From contig NZ_VOJI01000005.1 in the NCBI RefSeq assembly GCF_007923445.1, positions 202,405-266,404 of the forward strand: a DNA stretch of 64,000 bases, read 5' to 3'. A model generated the notes under the pieces. That model saw nothing but the letters and a program-made list of their open reading frames with translations. It searched no databases and had not been told where the DNA came from. The first letter of the stretch is position 1. Every line of letters begins with the position of its first letter. Positions 9,001-19,064 of this stretch are shown here, piece after piece. Made by a program: the position numbers and the translations under genes. The stretch is from Puniceibacterium confluentis (GTDB lineage Bacteria; Pseudomonadota; Alphaproteobacteria; Rhodobacterales; Rhodobacteraceae).

Positions 9001-9513
9001 ATGATTATCAGACTGGCACCCGCCGCCGCGCTTTGCCTTGTGGTCGCCTGCGCGCCGCAGGGCGGCCCCGGTGCGTCTGGCCCGGAGCAGGCCGCCCTCG
9101 CCGCCGAGCGCCGGTCCGATGGCTCGTGCCAGGCACGGGAAATCGTGCCGGCGATCTATGAACAGGTCCCAGGGCAGGTGCAGGTGGTCCAGGCTGAGCG
9201 CGCCGCCGACGGCACCGTGATCCGCCCGCCGATCTACCGCAACGCCACCGTGCCCAAAATTGTGCGACCCCGCGGCGAGATCCGCTTCGAGGTGCCCTGC
9301 CCCGAGACCATGACCCCCGAATTCATCGCAACGTTGCAGCGCGCCCTGCTGGCCCGGGGCTACTATACGGCGGCCATCACCGGACGCATGGACAGCGCCA
9401 CGGTTGCGGCCGTGCGGCGCTACCAGTCGGGACGGGGGTTGGACAGCGGCCACCTTGCGCTCGACACCGCCCGGGATCTCGGACTGGTCGCGGTCGCACT
9501 CCCCGCCCCCTGA
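9001..9513 (+). CDS. Lipoprotein with peptidoglycan-binding-like domain
   Basis: The 170-residue protein begins with a lipoprotein signal (MIIRLAPAAALCLVVACAPQ), lipobox VVAC with the acylated Cys at residue 17. The C-terminal ~70 residues (TPEFIATLQRALLARGYY, TGRMDSATVAAVRRYQ, LALDTARDLGLV) fit the PG_binding_1 three-helix fold. The middle contains YRNATVPKIVRPRGE. It is probably an envelope lipoprotein that touches the cell wall. The ATG at 9001 is selected because it begins the lipoprotein signal; the frame is open further upstream without one. Confidence 0.75.
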   Translation: MIIRLAPAAALCLVVACAPQGGPGASGPEQAALAAERRSDGSCQAREIVPAIYEQVPGQVQVVQAERAADGTVIRPPIYRNATVPKIVRPRGEIRFEVPCPETMTPEFIATLQRALLARGYYTAAITGRMDSATVAAVRRYQSGRGLDSGHLALDTARDLGLVAVALPAP

Positions 9514-9901
9514 CCCCGGCGCCCACGGGTTCGAGACCGCCCCGCGCCGCCCCGGCCATGCGTCCCGCCCGAGGCCGCACACCGCCAGGGTCCGCCCCCG
9601 GCATCGACGGCTGGGGCGCGAGCGCCGCGAACAGCAAATCTGTGAACCCAGAGGCTCAGCCTCTGCACCGGGCCGCCGGTTCGACCAGACCGGGCCTCTC
9701 TGGCCGGGCACGCCAGCACCTCATGCCACCCTCGGACCACAGGTGCCGCGCAACATGACCGTGACGCGGAACCCCGACGCCGCGCCACCATGGCGCGGAT
9801 CCGGCACACCCGTCAGGCTGCCCACCGGGACACTCAGGTCACAGCGTGGCTCTGGACGGTCCGGCAACCCTGCGGGTCCGCGCGCCGACAGGCCGAAAAC
9901 G

Positions 9902-9929
9902 AAAAGCGCCCCGTTGCCGGAGCGCTTTG
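9902..9929 (-). terminator. Rho-independent terminator of degP
   Basis: On the minus strand AAAGCGC and GCGCTTTT form a stem 27 bp past the degP stop codon, ending in a short T-run. The rest of 9514-9955 (about 390 bp between convergent genes) holds nothing I recognise. Confidence 0.65.
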
Positions 9930-9955
9930 CAGTCAACCCAAAGGTTCGGGCCGGT

Positions 9956-11431
9956 CTATTTCTTGGCCAGGCTCAGCGCCACAAAGCGCGGGTCGCCGCC
10001 GCGCCGGACAAGCAGCAACAACGACTTGCGCCCGGCCTCTTCCGCCTCGGCGATGCGATCCTGGAGATCGGCCACGCTCAGCACCGCGCTTTGTCCGGCT
10101 TCGGTGATGACATCCCCGGTGCGCAGCCCCTTTTCAAACGCTTCCGAACTTTCGTCGACCGCGGTCACCGCCAGACCCTTGACCGTCTCGGCCAGTTGCA
10201 TCTCGTCGCGCATCTGCGAGGTCAGCGGCACCAGTGTCAGTCCCAGAAGATCGACCTCGGCGGGCTCTTCCTCGTCGGGGACAACCTGTGCCGCAGGCAC
10301 GGCGCTTTCGGCCTCTTCGCGGCGGCCCAACGTGATCCGCAACGTCTCGGTCTTGCCTTCGCGGTTGACGACCACGCGCACGGTCTTGCCCACCTCGGTG
10401 TTGCCGACCTGCCGGACCAGTCCGCGCGTGTCCGCCACGTCCTTGCCGTCAAAGCTCAGGATCACGTCACCCGATTTCATGCCCGCCTCCATGGCAGGGC
10501 CTTCGGGCACATCCGTCACCAGCGCCCCGGCGGCGGAGGCAAGCCCCATCGCCTCGGCGACATCGTCTGTGACGTCCTGGATGCGCACGCCCAGCCAGCC
10601 ACGGCGCGTCTCGCCAAATTCCTTGAGCTGATTGACCACCCGCTGCACGACATTGGACGCCATCGAAAAGCCGATCCCGATCGACCCCCCGTTGGGTGAC
10701 AGGATCGCCGTGTTCACCCCGACCACGTCGCCATCCATGTTGAACAGCGGCCCACCCGAGTTGCCGCGATTGATCGCCGCGTCCGTCTGGATGTAATCGT
10801 CATATGTGCCCGACAGCGCCCGGTTGCGGGCCGAAACGATTCCCGCCGAGACCGAGAAGCCCTGCCCCAGCGGATTGCCCATGGCCATGACCCAGTCGCC
10901 GACGCGGGCGAGGTCGCTGTTGCCGAAATTCACAAATTTCAGCGGCGTCTGCGCCTCGACCTTGAGCAGCGCGATATCGGTGTTGGGATCGGTGCCGACA
11001 AGGGTGGCGGGCAATTCAAAGCCTTCGAAAAATTCGATCTGGATCTCGTCGGCACCTTCGATGACGTGGTTGTTGGTGACCACATAGCCGTCTTCGGAAA
11101 TCACGAAGCCCGACCCCAGCGCCGACGATTTGCGCGGCCGATCACCCTGCTGACCGTTGCGGTCCTGAAATTCGCGGAAGAAATCCTCGAAAGGCGACCC
11201 CTCGGGAACGATGCCCTGCGGGCCGGTGCGCCCGGCAACGGTTGTCGAAGTGGTGATGTTGACCACCGCGGGGCTGATCCGTGCGGCGAGGTCCGCAAAG
11301 CTTTTCGGCGCCCCCTGAGCGGCGGCCATCAGAGAGGTCGACAGGATCAGAATCATCGACAGCGTCGACAACCAGAACAGGCGCAGCGGCGTAGCAGACT
11401 CGCATGTCCGGGCAATTGCTTCGGGTTTCAA
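9956..11431 (-). CDS. degP: Periplasmic serine protease/chaperone, DegP/HtrA family (Do-like)
   Basis: A signal/anchor segment (LFWLSTLSMILILSTSLMAAAQ) is followed by a trypsin-like protease domain with the catalytic triad in TNNHVIEG (His), NTDIALLK (Asp) and GNSGGPL (Ser). Two PDZ domains (~280-370 and ~400-490) follow, giving the classical Do layout that degrades or refolds misfolded envelope proteins. I place the start at a TTG (11431) because AAGGAG sits 6 bases before it, giving 491 residues. A longer frame reaches 11497 but puts a non-hydrophobic tail before the signal. It lies downstream of hflK-hflC-DUF2065 on the same strand with 262 bp between. Confidence 0.93.
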   Translation of the reverse strand: MKPEAIARTCESATPLRLFWLSTLSMILILSTSLMAAAQGAPKSFADLAARISPAVVNITTSTTVAGRTGPQGIVPEGSPFEDFFREFQDRNGQQGDRPRKSSALGSGFVISEDGYVVTNNHVIEGADEIQIEFFEGFELPATLVGTDPNTDIALLKVEAQTPLKFVNFGNSDLARVGDWVMAMGNPLGQGFSVSAGIVSARNRALSGTYDDYIQTDAAINRGNSGGPLFNMDGDVVGVNTAILSPNGGSIGIGFSMASNVVQRVVNQLKEFGETRRGWLGVRIQDVTDDVAEAMGLASAAGALVTDVPEGPAMEAGMKSGDVILSFDGKDVADTRGLVRQVGNTEVGKTVRVVVNREGKTETLRITLGRREEAESAVPAAQVVPDEEEPAEVDLLGLTLVPLTSQMRDEMQLAETVKGLAVTAVDESSEAFEKGLRTGDVITEAGQSAVLSVADLQDRIAEAEEAGRKSLLLLVRRGGDPRFVALSLAKK

Positions 11432-11693
11432 AGGGAACTCCTTCTTTGTGAGGATCAGGTGCGCGGCGGCGGTCTTGCCTCTTACAGTTAGGAACATAAG
11501 GGCGTTCGGGCAACACTCAAAGCCAGAGTTATCCGATCAAGCGGATGTGACCACGGCGTGACTGCCCGCAGCGCCGACGCCTGCAGGGCCATGAAATTCC
11601 GTCGTCTGACGATACCGATTCAATATACCGCAAAAACCGGAAAAATGGAGCAAAAAAACTGGGCGCATTTGCCGGTATTCCGACCGCGTGCCT

Positions 11694-11885
11694 TCAGTGG
11701 AACCGCTGCGCGCCCCACAGGAACACCAGACCCAAGGCGATGGCGCCCAGCCCGAATGTCCGCCGGGCCTCGACCGGCATGGCGCGCAGCGTTTCGAGCA
11801 GGCGTTCGACAAGAGAAGGGGCCAGTGCGTACACCAGCCCCTCGATCACAAGGACCATTCCGATCCCCAGCAGGACGTCCGACAT
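11694..11885 (-). CDS. DUF2065 small membrane protein (YjeT-like)
   Basis: The 63-residue protein has two hydrophobic segments (VLLGIGMVLVIEGLVYALA and GLGAIALGLVFLWGA) around a short amphipathic linker, matching the DUF2065/YjeT family usually found beside hflK-hflC. Its ATG overlaps the hflC TGA as ATGA, so translation is likely coupled. It may assist the HflKC complex; that is inferred from position only. Confidence 0.85.
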   Translation of the reverse strand: MSDVLLGIGMVLVIEGLVYALAPSLVERLLETLRAMPVEARRTFGLGAIALGLVFLWGAQRFH

Positions 11886-12805
11886 CAGTTGGACGCGGGT
11901 GCCGTCTGCGCCCGGGGGGCGCGGGCGGGTCCCGCCAGCCGTTCGGACTTGAAGTAGTCGAAGAACTCGGAATCCGGCGTCATCACCATGGTCGAGTTGT
12001 CGCCGGTCAGGGCCTTTTCATAGGCCTGAAGCGACCGGTAGAAGGCAAAGAACTCCTGATCGGCGCCGTAGGCTTCGGCAAACACCTGGTTGCGACGGGC
12101 GTCGGCTTCACCGCGGATGATGTTTGCATCCCGGTCTGCCTCCGACAAGGTCTCGGTCACGGTACGATCCGCGAGCGCACGCACCCGCTGGGCCGCCTCG
12201 TTACCGCGGGCGATCTCGTCGGCCGCTTCGCGTTCCCGCTCGGCGCGCATCCTTGCGAACGTTGCCTCGAGGTTCTGCGCCGGAAGGTTGGTCTGCTTGA
12301 GCCGCACGTCGACCACATCGAGTCCCAGACCGCGCGCAGAGTTGCGCGCCTGATCGCGGATCCGGGTCATCAGCTGGCGCCGGTCTTCGGACAGGATGGT
12401 GTCCGAGGTGACCTGATCGGCACCCAGCACTTCGCGGATCTGAGCGTTCAGGACCGACGACAGACGATCCTCGGCGGCCCGGATGCCGCCCACGCCCACG
12501 GCCTGACGGAACTGCACCACATCGGCAATGCGGTAGCGGGCAAAGGCGTCGACGACCAGGCGGCGGTCGTCCGAGGGGGTGACTTCGATGGTTTCGGTGT
12601 CCAGCGACAGGATGCGGTCGTCATATTTCACCACGTCCTGGATGAAGGGGATCTTGAACGCCAGACCCGGGTCTTCCTTCACGGCCTTGATCTGTCCGAA
12701 CTGCAGCACCAGCGCCTTTTCACGCTCGTCCACAACAAAGACCGAGGACCAGATGCCGACGAAGATGACCGCGATGACGATCAGGATGATATTCAGCTTT
12801 TGCAT
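11885..12805 (-). CDS. hflC: HflC, SPFH-domain modulator of FtsH protease
   Basis: The 306-residue protein has one N-terminal transmembrane segment (LNIILIVIAVIFVGIWSSVFVV), an SPFH/prohibitin domain starting VDEREKALVLQFGQ, and a long charged helix (MRAEREREAADEIARGNEAAQ). With HflK it forms the periplasm-facing cage that restrains the FtsH protease. It starts 3 bp after the hflK stop and overlaps the DUF2065 gene by 1 bp. Confidence 0.96.
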   Translation of the reverse strand: MQKLNIILIVIAVIFVGIWSSVFVVDEREKALVLQFGQIKAVKEDPGLAFKIPFIQDVVKYDDRILSLDTETIEVTPSDDRRLVVDAFARYRIADVVQFRQAVGVGGIRAAEDRLSSVLNAQIREVLGADQVTSDTILSEDRRQLMTRIRDQARNSARGLGLDVVDVRLKQTNLPAQNLEATFARMRAEREREAADEIARGNEAAQRVRALADRTVTETLSEADRDANIIRGEADARRNQVFAEAYGADQEFFAFYRSLQAYEKALTGDNSTMVMTPDSEFFDYFKSERLAGPARAPRAQTAPASN

Positions 12806-12808
12806 GGC

Positions 12809-13963
12809 TCAGTTCCCTTCCTGCGTGCGGTTGCGGCCCAGTTCGTTGAGCGGAAGATACGGCACCACGCCGCCCCCCTGCCCGTCTCTGCCGGTCACCG
12901 ACGGGTCCAGGATCATCTTGTCGACATTGCCCAGAACACGTTCCATCGTTTCAAGGTACAGGCGCTTGCGCGTCACGTCCTCGGCCTTGGAGTATTCCTC
13001 GAGCACCGAGGTAAAGCGACTGGCGTCGCCCAGCGCCTCGTTGACAACACGGGCGCGGTAGCCTTCGGCCTCTTCCTGGATCTGCGCCGCTTCACCGCGG
13101 GCTTCGGCCAGGACACGGTTGGCATAGGCATCGGCCTGACGCTGCAACCGGTCCCGCTCCTGTTCGGCGGCCTGCACTTCGCGGAAGCTGTCGATGACCT
13201 CGCGGGGCGGATCGGCGGTTTCAAGGTTTACCCGGACAATGTTGATGCCGCTTTCGTATTCATCCAGCGTGGCCTGCACATTGGCCATCGCGGTATCCGC
13301 GATCAATCCGCGGTCCCGGTTGAGGATCGGCGCAAGGTTGCTGGCCGCGATGATCTCGCGCATCACCGATTCCGACACCGCACCGACGGTCAGCTGCGGA
13401 TCGCGGATGTTGAACAGCAGCTTGGCAGGGTCGTTGATGTTCCAGACCACCTGGAATTCGATGTCGACGATGTTGGCATCGGTGGTCAGCATCAGTCCGT
13501 CACCATTGCCGCCGCGGCGGCTGCCGATGTTTTCGGTCCGCTCCGAGGTCACGTTGACCACTTCGTAGGTCACCAGTGGCCAGGGCGCAAAGTTCAGACC
13601 CGGATCGCCGGTGCTGGAATATTCCCCCAGAAACAGTTCGACCGACTGCTCTTCCGGCTTGACGGTGTAGAAACTGTTGAACGCCCAGAACCCGGCGACC
13701 AGCAGCGCGCCGATGGTCAGGGTGCCGCGGGTCAGCATCGGACCGCCGCCGCCAGAGCCACCGGAGCCATTGGTCGGCCCGGTGTTGCCACGCCCGCCCA
13801 TGAGCACCCGCAGACGCTCCTGCCCCTTTTTCACAAGCTCGTCGATCTCGGGAATCTGCGACCCGCCGTCCTCGGGACGTCTGCCACCGCCGTTGTTCCC
13901 GCGATTGCCGCCGCCCTGTCCGCTTCCGCCGCCGCCCCAGGGGCCGCCGTTGTTGCCTGCCAT
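12809..13963 (-). CDS. hflK: HflK, SPFH-domain modulator of FtsH protease
   Basis: The 384-residue protein has a Gly/Asn-rich N-terminus (MAGNNGGPWGGGGSGQGGGN), a transmembrane segment (GTLTIGALLVAGFWAFNSFY), the SPFH domain (VKPEEQSVELFLGEY) and a coiled-coil region rich in Arg/Glu/Ala. It pairs with HflC around FtsH. The ATG at 13963 is chosen over one ten codons upstream because GAGGGAAAG precedes it. The gene follows gor by 72 bp and may be read through from it. Confidence 0.96.
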   Translation of the reverse strand: MAGNNGGPWGGGGSGQGGGNRGNNGGGRRPEDGGSQIPEIDELVKKGQERLRVLMGGRGNTGPTNGSGGSGGGGPMLTRGTLTIGALLVAGFWAFNSFYTVKPEEQSVELFLGEYSSTGDPGLNFAPWPLVTYEVVNVTSERTENIGSRRGGNGDGLMLTTDANIVDIEFQVVWNINDPAKLLFNIRDPQLTVGAVSESVMREIIAASNLAPILNRDRGLIADTAMANVQATLDEYESGINIVRVNLETADPPREVIDSFREVQAAEQERDRLQRQADAYANRVLAEARGEAAQIQEEAEGYRARVVNEALGDASRFTSVLEEYSKAEDVTRKRLYLETMERVLGNVDKMILDPSVTGRDGQGGGVVPYLPLNELGRNRTQEGN

Positions 13964-14035
13964 GTGGTGTCTTTCCCTCTCGGTCAAATTCATCTTGGGC
14001 GCTGTGCCTTTAACCTGTGCAATCGCGCACGGAAT

Positions 14036-15505
14036 TCAAGCGCTGCGCACCGGATTGCGCATCGTCACGATCTCTTCCGACATCGTCGGATGAACTGCCA
14101 CGGTGCGGTCGAAATCTTCTTTGGTGGCACCCATCTTGATCGCGATGCCTGCCAGCTGGATCATTTCGCCGGCATTGGGCGCGACGATGTGGCACCCCAG
14201 GACCTTGCGGTTTGCCTTGGACACGATCAGCTTCATCAACACCCGGTCGGGCTTGCCGATAAACGCGGTCTGCATCGGGCGGAACGATGTGCAATAGACA
14301 TCGATCTCCTCCTGCTCGCGGGCGTCTTCCTCGTTCATCCCGACGGTCCCCAGTTCGGGCTGGGTGAAAACCGCACTGGGGATCAACGCGTGATCGACCG
14401 GCGTCGGGTTGCCCTTGAACACGGTCTCGACAAAGGCCATGCCCTCGCGGATGGCGACCGGGGTCAGGTTCACGCGGTCCGTCACATCGCCGATCGCATA
14501 GATCGACGGAACGGCGGTCTGGCTGTAGGCATCGACTTCGATCTGGCCGCCACGGCCCAGCTTCACGCCCAGTTCCTCGAGCCCCATGCCGTCGGTGTTG
14601 GGCCTGCGACCGGTGGCAAAGAGCACCCGGTCGAACACCCGGGAACTGCCGTTGGTGGCCTTGACGCGGATCGGCCCGTCGCTTGTGTCGCCGCTCTGCC
14701 TGCCCCGGTGGCTCATGCCGCTGTCGCCCACGGTCTCACCGGTGTCCTGAATCGGCCCGCCCATGCCAGTGTCGGAATCGTCTGACCCGGCGCAGTCCAT
14801 TTCCACGATGTTTGTGCCGATGTGCAGGTCGATGCCGCGCTCGCGCATCGATTCCGCGATCAGGCCACGGGCCTCTTCGTCAAAGCCGCGCAGGATCTGT
14901 GCCCCGCGATAGTATAGCGTCACTTCGACGCCAAGCCCGTGCAGGATGCAGGCAAATTCGCAGGCGATATAGCCGCCGCCGACGATCAGGATCGACTTGG
15001 GCAGCGTCTCCTGATGGAAGATGTCATCCGAAACCATGCCCAGGTCGGCGTTGTTCATGTCGGGGCGCACGGGGCGGCCGCCGGTCGCCACCAGGATATG
15101 TTTGGCCGTTTTCTCTTCGCCATTGGCCAGCGACACGGTGTGCGGATCCTTCAGCGTCGCCCGGCAGTCGAATGTGTCGACCCCCGACGCGCTGAGCAGC
15201 TTGCGGTAGACACCTTCAAGCCGGTCCAGTTCGCCGTTGAGCCGCGTCGAGAACCGGCCCCAGTCAAAGGCGCCGCCGGTGACATCCCAACCATAGAGGC
15301 CCGCGTCCTCGGACAGACCGGAAAATTCGCTGGCAAAGACCATCAGCTTTTTCGGCACGCAGCCGCGGATCACACAGGTGCCGCCGTAGCGGCTCTCTTC
15401 TGCCAGCCCGACCTTTGCTCCGGTTTCGCCTGCGGCCACCCGCGCGGCACGAACACCACCCGAACCGCCGCCGATGACAAAAAGGTCGTAGTCAAATTCA
15501 CGCAT
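14036..15505 (-). CDS. gor: Glutathione-disulfide reductase with an unusual insert
   Basis: The protein has the FAD-binding GGGSGGVRAARVAA, the redox-active pair in GGTCVIRGCVPKK, the NADPH-binding VGGGYIACEFA, a second FAD motif (YAIGDVTD) and the C-terminal dimer motif with catalytic His (AVHPTMSEE). It reduces GSSG with NADPH. Its 489 residues exceed the usual ~450-460 because of a stretch of roughly 36 residues (about 239-275; bases 14680-14790) rich in Asp, Ser, Gly and Thr, inserted after VEMDCAG and before DGPIRVKATNG. The frame is undisturbed. The start MREFDYD is set by the family; the open frame extends 64 codons upstream without homology. Confidence 0.95.
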   Translation of the reverse strand: MREFDYDLFVIGGGSGGVRAARVAAGETGAKVGLAEESRYGGTCVIRGCVPKKLMVFASEFSGLSEDAGLYGWDVTGGAFDWGRFSTRLNGELDRLEGVYRKLLSASGVDTFDCRATLKDPHTVSLANGEEKTAKHILVATGGRPVRPDMNNADLGMVSDDIFHQETLPKSILIVGGGYIACEFACILHGLGVEVTLYYRGAQILRGFDEEARGLIAESMRERGIDLHIGTNIVEMDCAGSDDSDTGMGGPIQDTGETVGDSGMSHRGRQSGDTSDGPIRVKATNGSSRVFDRVLFATGRRPNTDGMGLEELGVKLGRGGQIEVDAYSQTAVPSIYAIGDVTDRVNLTPVAIREGMAFVETVFKGNPTPVDHALIPSAVFTQPELGTVGMNEEDAREQEEIDVYCTSFRPMQTAFIGKPDRVLMKLIVSKANRKVLGCHIVAPNAGEMIQLAGIAIKMGATKEDFDRTVAVHPTMSEEIVTMRNPVRSA

Positions 15506-15760
15506 TGCAGTGTCCCTCTCCGTCCTCGGGGCGCAGATATCCCACAGGACCCCCGGCTTGGCCATAGCCCCGAGCCGGAAAAACCCCGATGACCCGACCC
15601 GATGCATCAAGCCGCAGCGGGTCAGAATTGCGCCGGGGCCCTTCCGGGCAGATGCAACAGACAGCCGTCCGCGGTCCGCGGGCACAAGATCCGGCACCTG
15701 TCCGCGCCTGGCCGCTCACCCTCAGAAGCGCGGCTTCGTCCTTGCTGCCGCCCGGCGCCT

Positions 15761-16549
15761 TCAGTCCCCCAGATCGCTGAACAGATTGTCGGTTTCGACA
15801 AATTCCAGCCGATCTTCCTGCACCGTTCCGGCGTTGATATCCCGCAATTCGACCCGGCCAGTGCCATGCCCGATCACCACCACATCGCAGATGTCGATGA
15901 ACAGCCCGTTCTCGACCACGCCGGGGATCTGGTTCAGGACCATAGCCAGCTGCCGCGCATTGCCGATCCGGCCCAGGTGCAGATCAAGGATATGGTTGCC
16001 CTCGTCGGTGATGAAGGGGCGTTCGCCGTTCATCCGCAGACTGGCCTTGCGGCCCATGACATCCATTGCCACCAGCGTCTCTTCGATCAATGCCTGCGTG
16101 GTGGGCCAGCCAAAGGGGATGACCTCGACCGGCAGCGGAAAGGCTCCCAGTGTCCCGACCTCCTTGGCCGCGTCCGCGATCACGATCATCTGGTCACTGG
16201 CGGTCGCCACGATCTTTTCCTGCAGCAGCGCGCCACCGCCGCCCTTGATCAGGTTCAGCTCGGAATCAAACTCGTCGGCGCCGTCAATGGTCAGGTCCAG
16301 CCAACGCGCCTCATCCAGGCTGATGACCTCGATGCCGACCTCGCGCGCAAGTTCGGCGGTGCGGGTGGACGTGGGTACACCCTTAATCTTCAACCCGTCC
16401 TGGCGCACCATTTCCCCGAGACAGCGCACGAGCCAGGCGGCGGTCGAGCCGGTCCCCAGACCGACACGCATTCCATCCTCGACAAAATCCGCAGCGCGAC
16501 GGGCGGCGACAAACTTGGCCTTGTCGATGGGCGACAGTTCTCCGGACAT
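15761..16549 (-). CDS. rpiA: Ribose-5-phosphate isomerase A
   Basis: The 262-residue protein shows the RpiA motifs GLGTGSTAAWLV (phosphate loop), LDLTIDGADEFD (catalytic Asp) and LIKGGGGALLQEKIVA. It interconverts ribose 5-phosphate and ribulose 5-phosphate in the pentose phosphate pathway. AGAGGAG lies 6 bases before the ATG. It lies upstream of gor on the same strand, which makes metabolic sense as both relate to NADPH economy, but the 255-bp gap speaks for separate promoters. Confidence 0.96.
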   Translation of the reverse strand: MSGELSPIDKAKFVAARRAADFVEDGMRVGLGTGSTAAWLVRCLGEMVRQDGLKIKGVPTSTRTAELAREVGIEVISLDEARWLDLTIDGADEFDSELNLIKGGGGALLQEKIVATASDQMIVIADAAKEVGTLGAFPLPVEVIPFGWPTTQALIEETLVAMDVMGRKASLRMNGERPFITDEGNHILDLHLGRIGNARQLAMVLNQIPGVVENGLFIDICDVVVIGHGTGRVELRDINAGTVQEDRLEFVETDNLFSDLGD

Positions 16550-16817
16550 GGCATGACTCCTCTGCTTTGTGCCGCTTATAGAAAGGATGTGCCCCGCGTG
16601 CGAGGCCGAATCGGTACCGGCGTGCCGCCTGTCCGGCAGATGTCCGCTGCGGTGTGCGATCCAGCCGCCGCCGGACACCGGCGCGCCGCAGGCGTTCAAC
16701 CGGATCACGCGTGGTGCCGCCCGCCCGGCCTGCCCGCCGTCGGCCGGTGCGCTTTCCACGCCTCGCAGGTCGTTTCCCGGCCTTGCCCGGACCGGAGGGC
16801 GCTGTAGACACCAACGC

Positions 16818-17516
16818 ATGACACCAGAGTATCGCCTGCACTATGCCCCGGACAATGCGTCGCTGATCATCCGGCTGGCGCTTCTGGAACTGCGCGCGCC
16901 GTTTGACACCGTGCTTGTCGACCGCGCCAGCCGGGCACAGGACGGCGCCGCCTACCGCAGGGTCAATCCGGTGGGACGGATTCCGGCGCTGGAAACCCCG
17001 CAGGGGCCGATCTTCGAGACAGCCGCCATACTGCTGTGGCTCGCCGACCGGCATGGCGCCCTGATGCCCGCCGCCGATGATCCGGCACGCGGCGCGGCGC
17101 TGTCCTGGCTGTTTTTCCTGTCCAACACCCTGCACGCGGAATTGCGCATGCTGTTCTACCCCGAAATCTATGCCGGCCCCGGGGCCGGCGAACAGATTCG
17201 CGCGCCCCTGACGGCCGGCCTGCAGCGCCACCTGAGCCTGCTCAACCGCCAGGCCGCAACCGACACCGGCAGTTTCGGTTCCGCTCACGCCCTGGCGCTC
17301 GACCTGTATCTCGCGCCCCTGCTGCGCTGGTGCGCGCTCTATCCTGCGGGGCACACCGATTGGTTCGACCTGCAGACCTATCCTGCCCTCGCAGAGCTTG
17401 CCGCCCGGCTCGAGGCGCGCGACACTGTGCGCGCGGCTGCACACGCCGAAGGGCTCGGCCCCCGCCCCTTTACCGCTCCACGACACGCAATCCCTCCGAT
17501 AGGAAGCGCAACTTAA
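16818..17516 (+). CDS. Glutathione S-transferase family protein
   Basis: The 232-residue protein has an N-terminal thioredoxin-like GST domain (YRLHYAPDNASLIIRLALLEL; RVNPVGRIPALETPQGPIFETAAILLWLADR with the cis-Pro and ETAAI glutathione-binding motif) and an all-helical C-terminal domain. Substrate unknown. It ends 2 bp before the sdaA start, so the two genes are probably cotranscribed. Confidence 0.88.
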   Translation: MTPEYRLHYAPDNASLIIRLALLELRAPFDTVLVDRASRAQDGAAYRRVNPVGRIPALETPQGPIFETAAILLWLADRHGALMPAADDPARGAALSWLFFLSNTLHAELRMLFYPEIYAGPGAGEQIRAPLTAGLQRHLSLLNRQAATDTGSFGSAHALALDLYLAPLLRWCALYPAGHTDWFDLQTYPALAELAARLEARDTVRAAAHAEGLGPRPFTAPRHAIPPIGSAT

Positions 17517-17518
17517 CC

Positions 17519-18892
17519 ATGTTCCTTTCCGTTTTCGACATGTTCAAGGTGGGCGTCGGCCCCTCCTCTTCCCACACGATGGGTCCGATGGTCGCCGCCG
17601 CCCGATTTCTGGATGCGTTGCGCGCCGCCCCGTTTCAGTGCGCCGGAGTCCGCGCCACCCTGCACGGCAGTCTGGCCTTTACCGGCGTAGGCCATGCGAC
17701 GGACCGCGCCACCGTGCTCGGCCTCGCCGGGTTCCGCCCGGAAACCTATGATGCCGCCGCCGCCGAGACAGCGTTGGCGCAGATCCGCGACACCCACAGG
17801 CTGCATCCCGAAGGGTTGCCGGAACTGATCTTCGATCCGGTCCACGACCTGAAGTTCGACTTTGGCCCGAACCTGCCCGGCCATGCCAACGGCATGATCC
17901 TGATGGGCACGGACGCACAGGGCGACGTGATCCTTCAGGAAACTTATTACTCGGTGGGCGGCGGTTTTGTCCTGACCGCCGACGAACTGGCCGGGGGCAA
18001 GGATACCGACGACGGACCGCCGGTGCCCTACCCGTTCAAGACCGCGAACGAGATGCTGGCGATGGCGCAGGCCTCGGGCCTGTCGGTTGCACAGATGAAG
18101 CGCGCCAACGAACTGGCACGCGGGACGCCGCACAGCCTCGACACCGGTCTGGCGCGGATCTGGCAGGTGATGAACGACTGCATCGACCGGGGGCTGCACA
18201 ATGACGGCATCCTGCCAGGCGGGCTGAAGGTCAAACGCCGCGCCCGGGCGATCCACGACGCGCTGCTGGCCGAACGCGGGCTGAACCAGAACGCACCGCA
18301 TACGATCAACGACTGGATGTCGGCCTATGCCATGGCAGTGAACGAAGAGAACGCCGCCGGTGGTCAGGTCGTCACCGCCCCCACCAACGGCGCGGCCGGT
18401 GTGGTGCCGGCCACGATCCGCTACTGGCTGGACCACGTGCCCTCGGCCAGCACGTCGAAGGTGCCCGATTTCCTTTTGACCGCCGCCGCCATCGGTGGCC
18501 TGGTAAAGTACAACGCCAGCATCAGCGGCGCCGAGGCCGGGTGCCAGGCCGAAGTCGGCTCGGCCGCCGCCATGGCCGCTGCGGGATTCTGCGCCGTCAT
18601 GGGCGGCACCCCGGCGCAGATCGAGAACGCCGCGGAAATCGCGCTGGAACATCACCTCGGAATGACCTGCGATCCGGTCAAGGGGCTGGTGCAGGTGCCC
18701 TGCATCGAACGCAACGGGCTGGGCGCCATCAAGGCAGTCTCGGCGGCATCTCTGGCGCTGCGCGGCGATGGTGTGCACCTGGTGCCGCTGGATGCCTGTA
18801 TCGAAACCATGCGCCAGACCGGTGCCGACATGTCGGAGCGCTACAAGGAAACCTCGCTGGGAGGGCTTGCGGTCAATGTGCCCAACTGCTGA
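17519..18892 (+). CDS. sdaA: L-serine ammonia-lyase (iron-sulfur, single-chain)
   Basis: The 457-residue protein is a fused beta-alpha L-serine dehydratase. It opens with [20 protein letters not shown] and later shows the 4Fe-4S site ([21 protein letters not shown], and [18 protein letters not shown]). It deaminates L-serine to pyruvate. AGGAAG lies upstream, and the ATG follows the GST stop codon by 2 bp. The oxygen-sensitive cluster may be the reason for GST coupling, but that is speculation. Confidence 0.95.
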   Translation: MFLSVFDMFKVGVGPSSSHTMGPMVAAARFLDALRAAPFQCAGVRATLHGSLAFTGVGHATDRATVLGLAGFRPETYDAAAAETALAQIRDTHRLHPEGLPELIFDPVHDLKFDFGPNLPGHANGMILMGTDAQGDVILQETYYSVGGGFVLTADELAGGKDTDDGPPVPYPFKTANEMLAMAQASGLSVAQMKRANELARGTPHSLDTGLARIWQVMNDCIDRGLHNDGILPGGLKVKRRARAIHDALLAERGLNQNAPHTINDWMSAYAMAVNEENAAGGQVVTAPTNGAAGVVPATIRYWLDHVPSASTSKVPDFLLTAAAIGGLVKYNASISGAEAGCQAEVGSAAAMAAAGFCAVMGGTPAQIENAAEIALEHHLGMTCDPVKGLVQVPCIERNGLGAIKAVSAASLALRGDGVHLVPLDACIETMRQTGADMSERYKETSLGGLAVNVPNC

Positions 18893-19064
18893 TTCTGTCG
18901 CCCAGGGTGACCCGACACTCTGACACCGCTGCAACCCCCGAAACCGGTCGCCCGACCCGACCTGCCGCAGTTTCAGAACCTTCCCGCAAAAGTTGAACAA
19001 TTTCGCGGCACAATGCTCTTAGTAGTGGCTTGCCAGACAATCAGACTCTGTCTAGCTTTCCGGA

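Noticed and set aside
11558-14785. 1075-codon plus-strand frame
   Set aside because: It is antisense to DUF2065, hflC, hflK and part of gor, all of which are strong calls. Long mirror frames are expected at this GC content.
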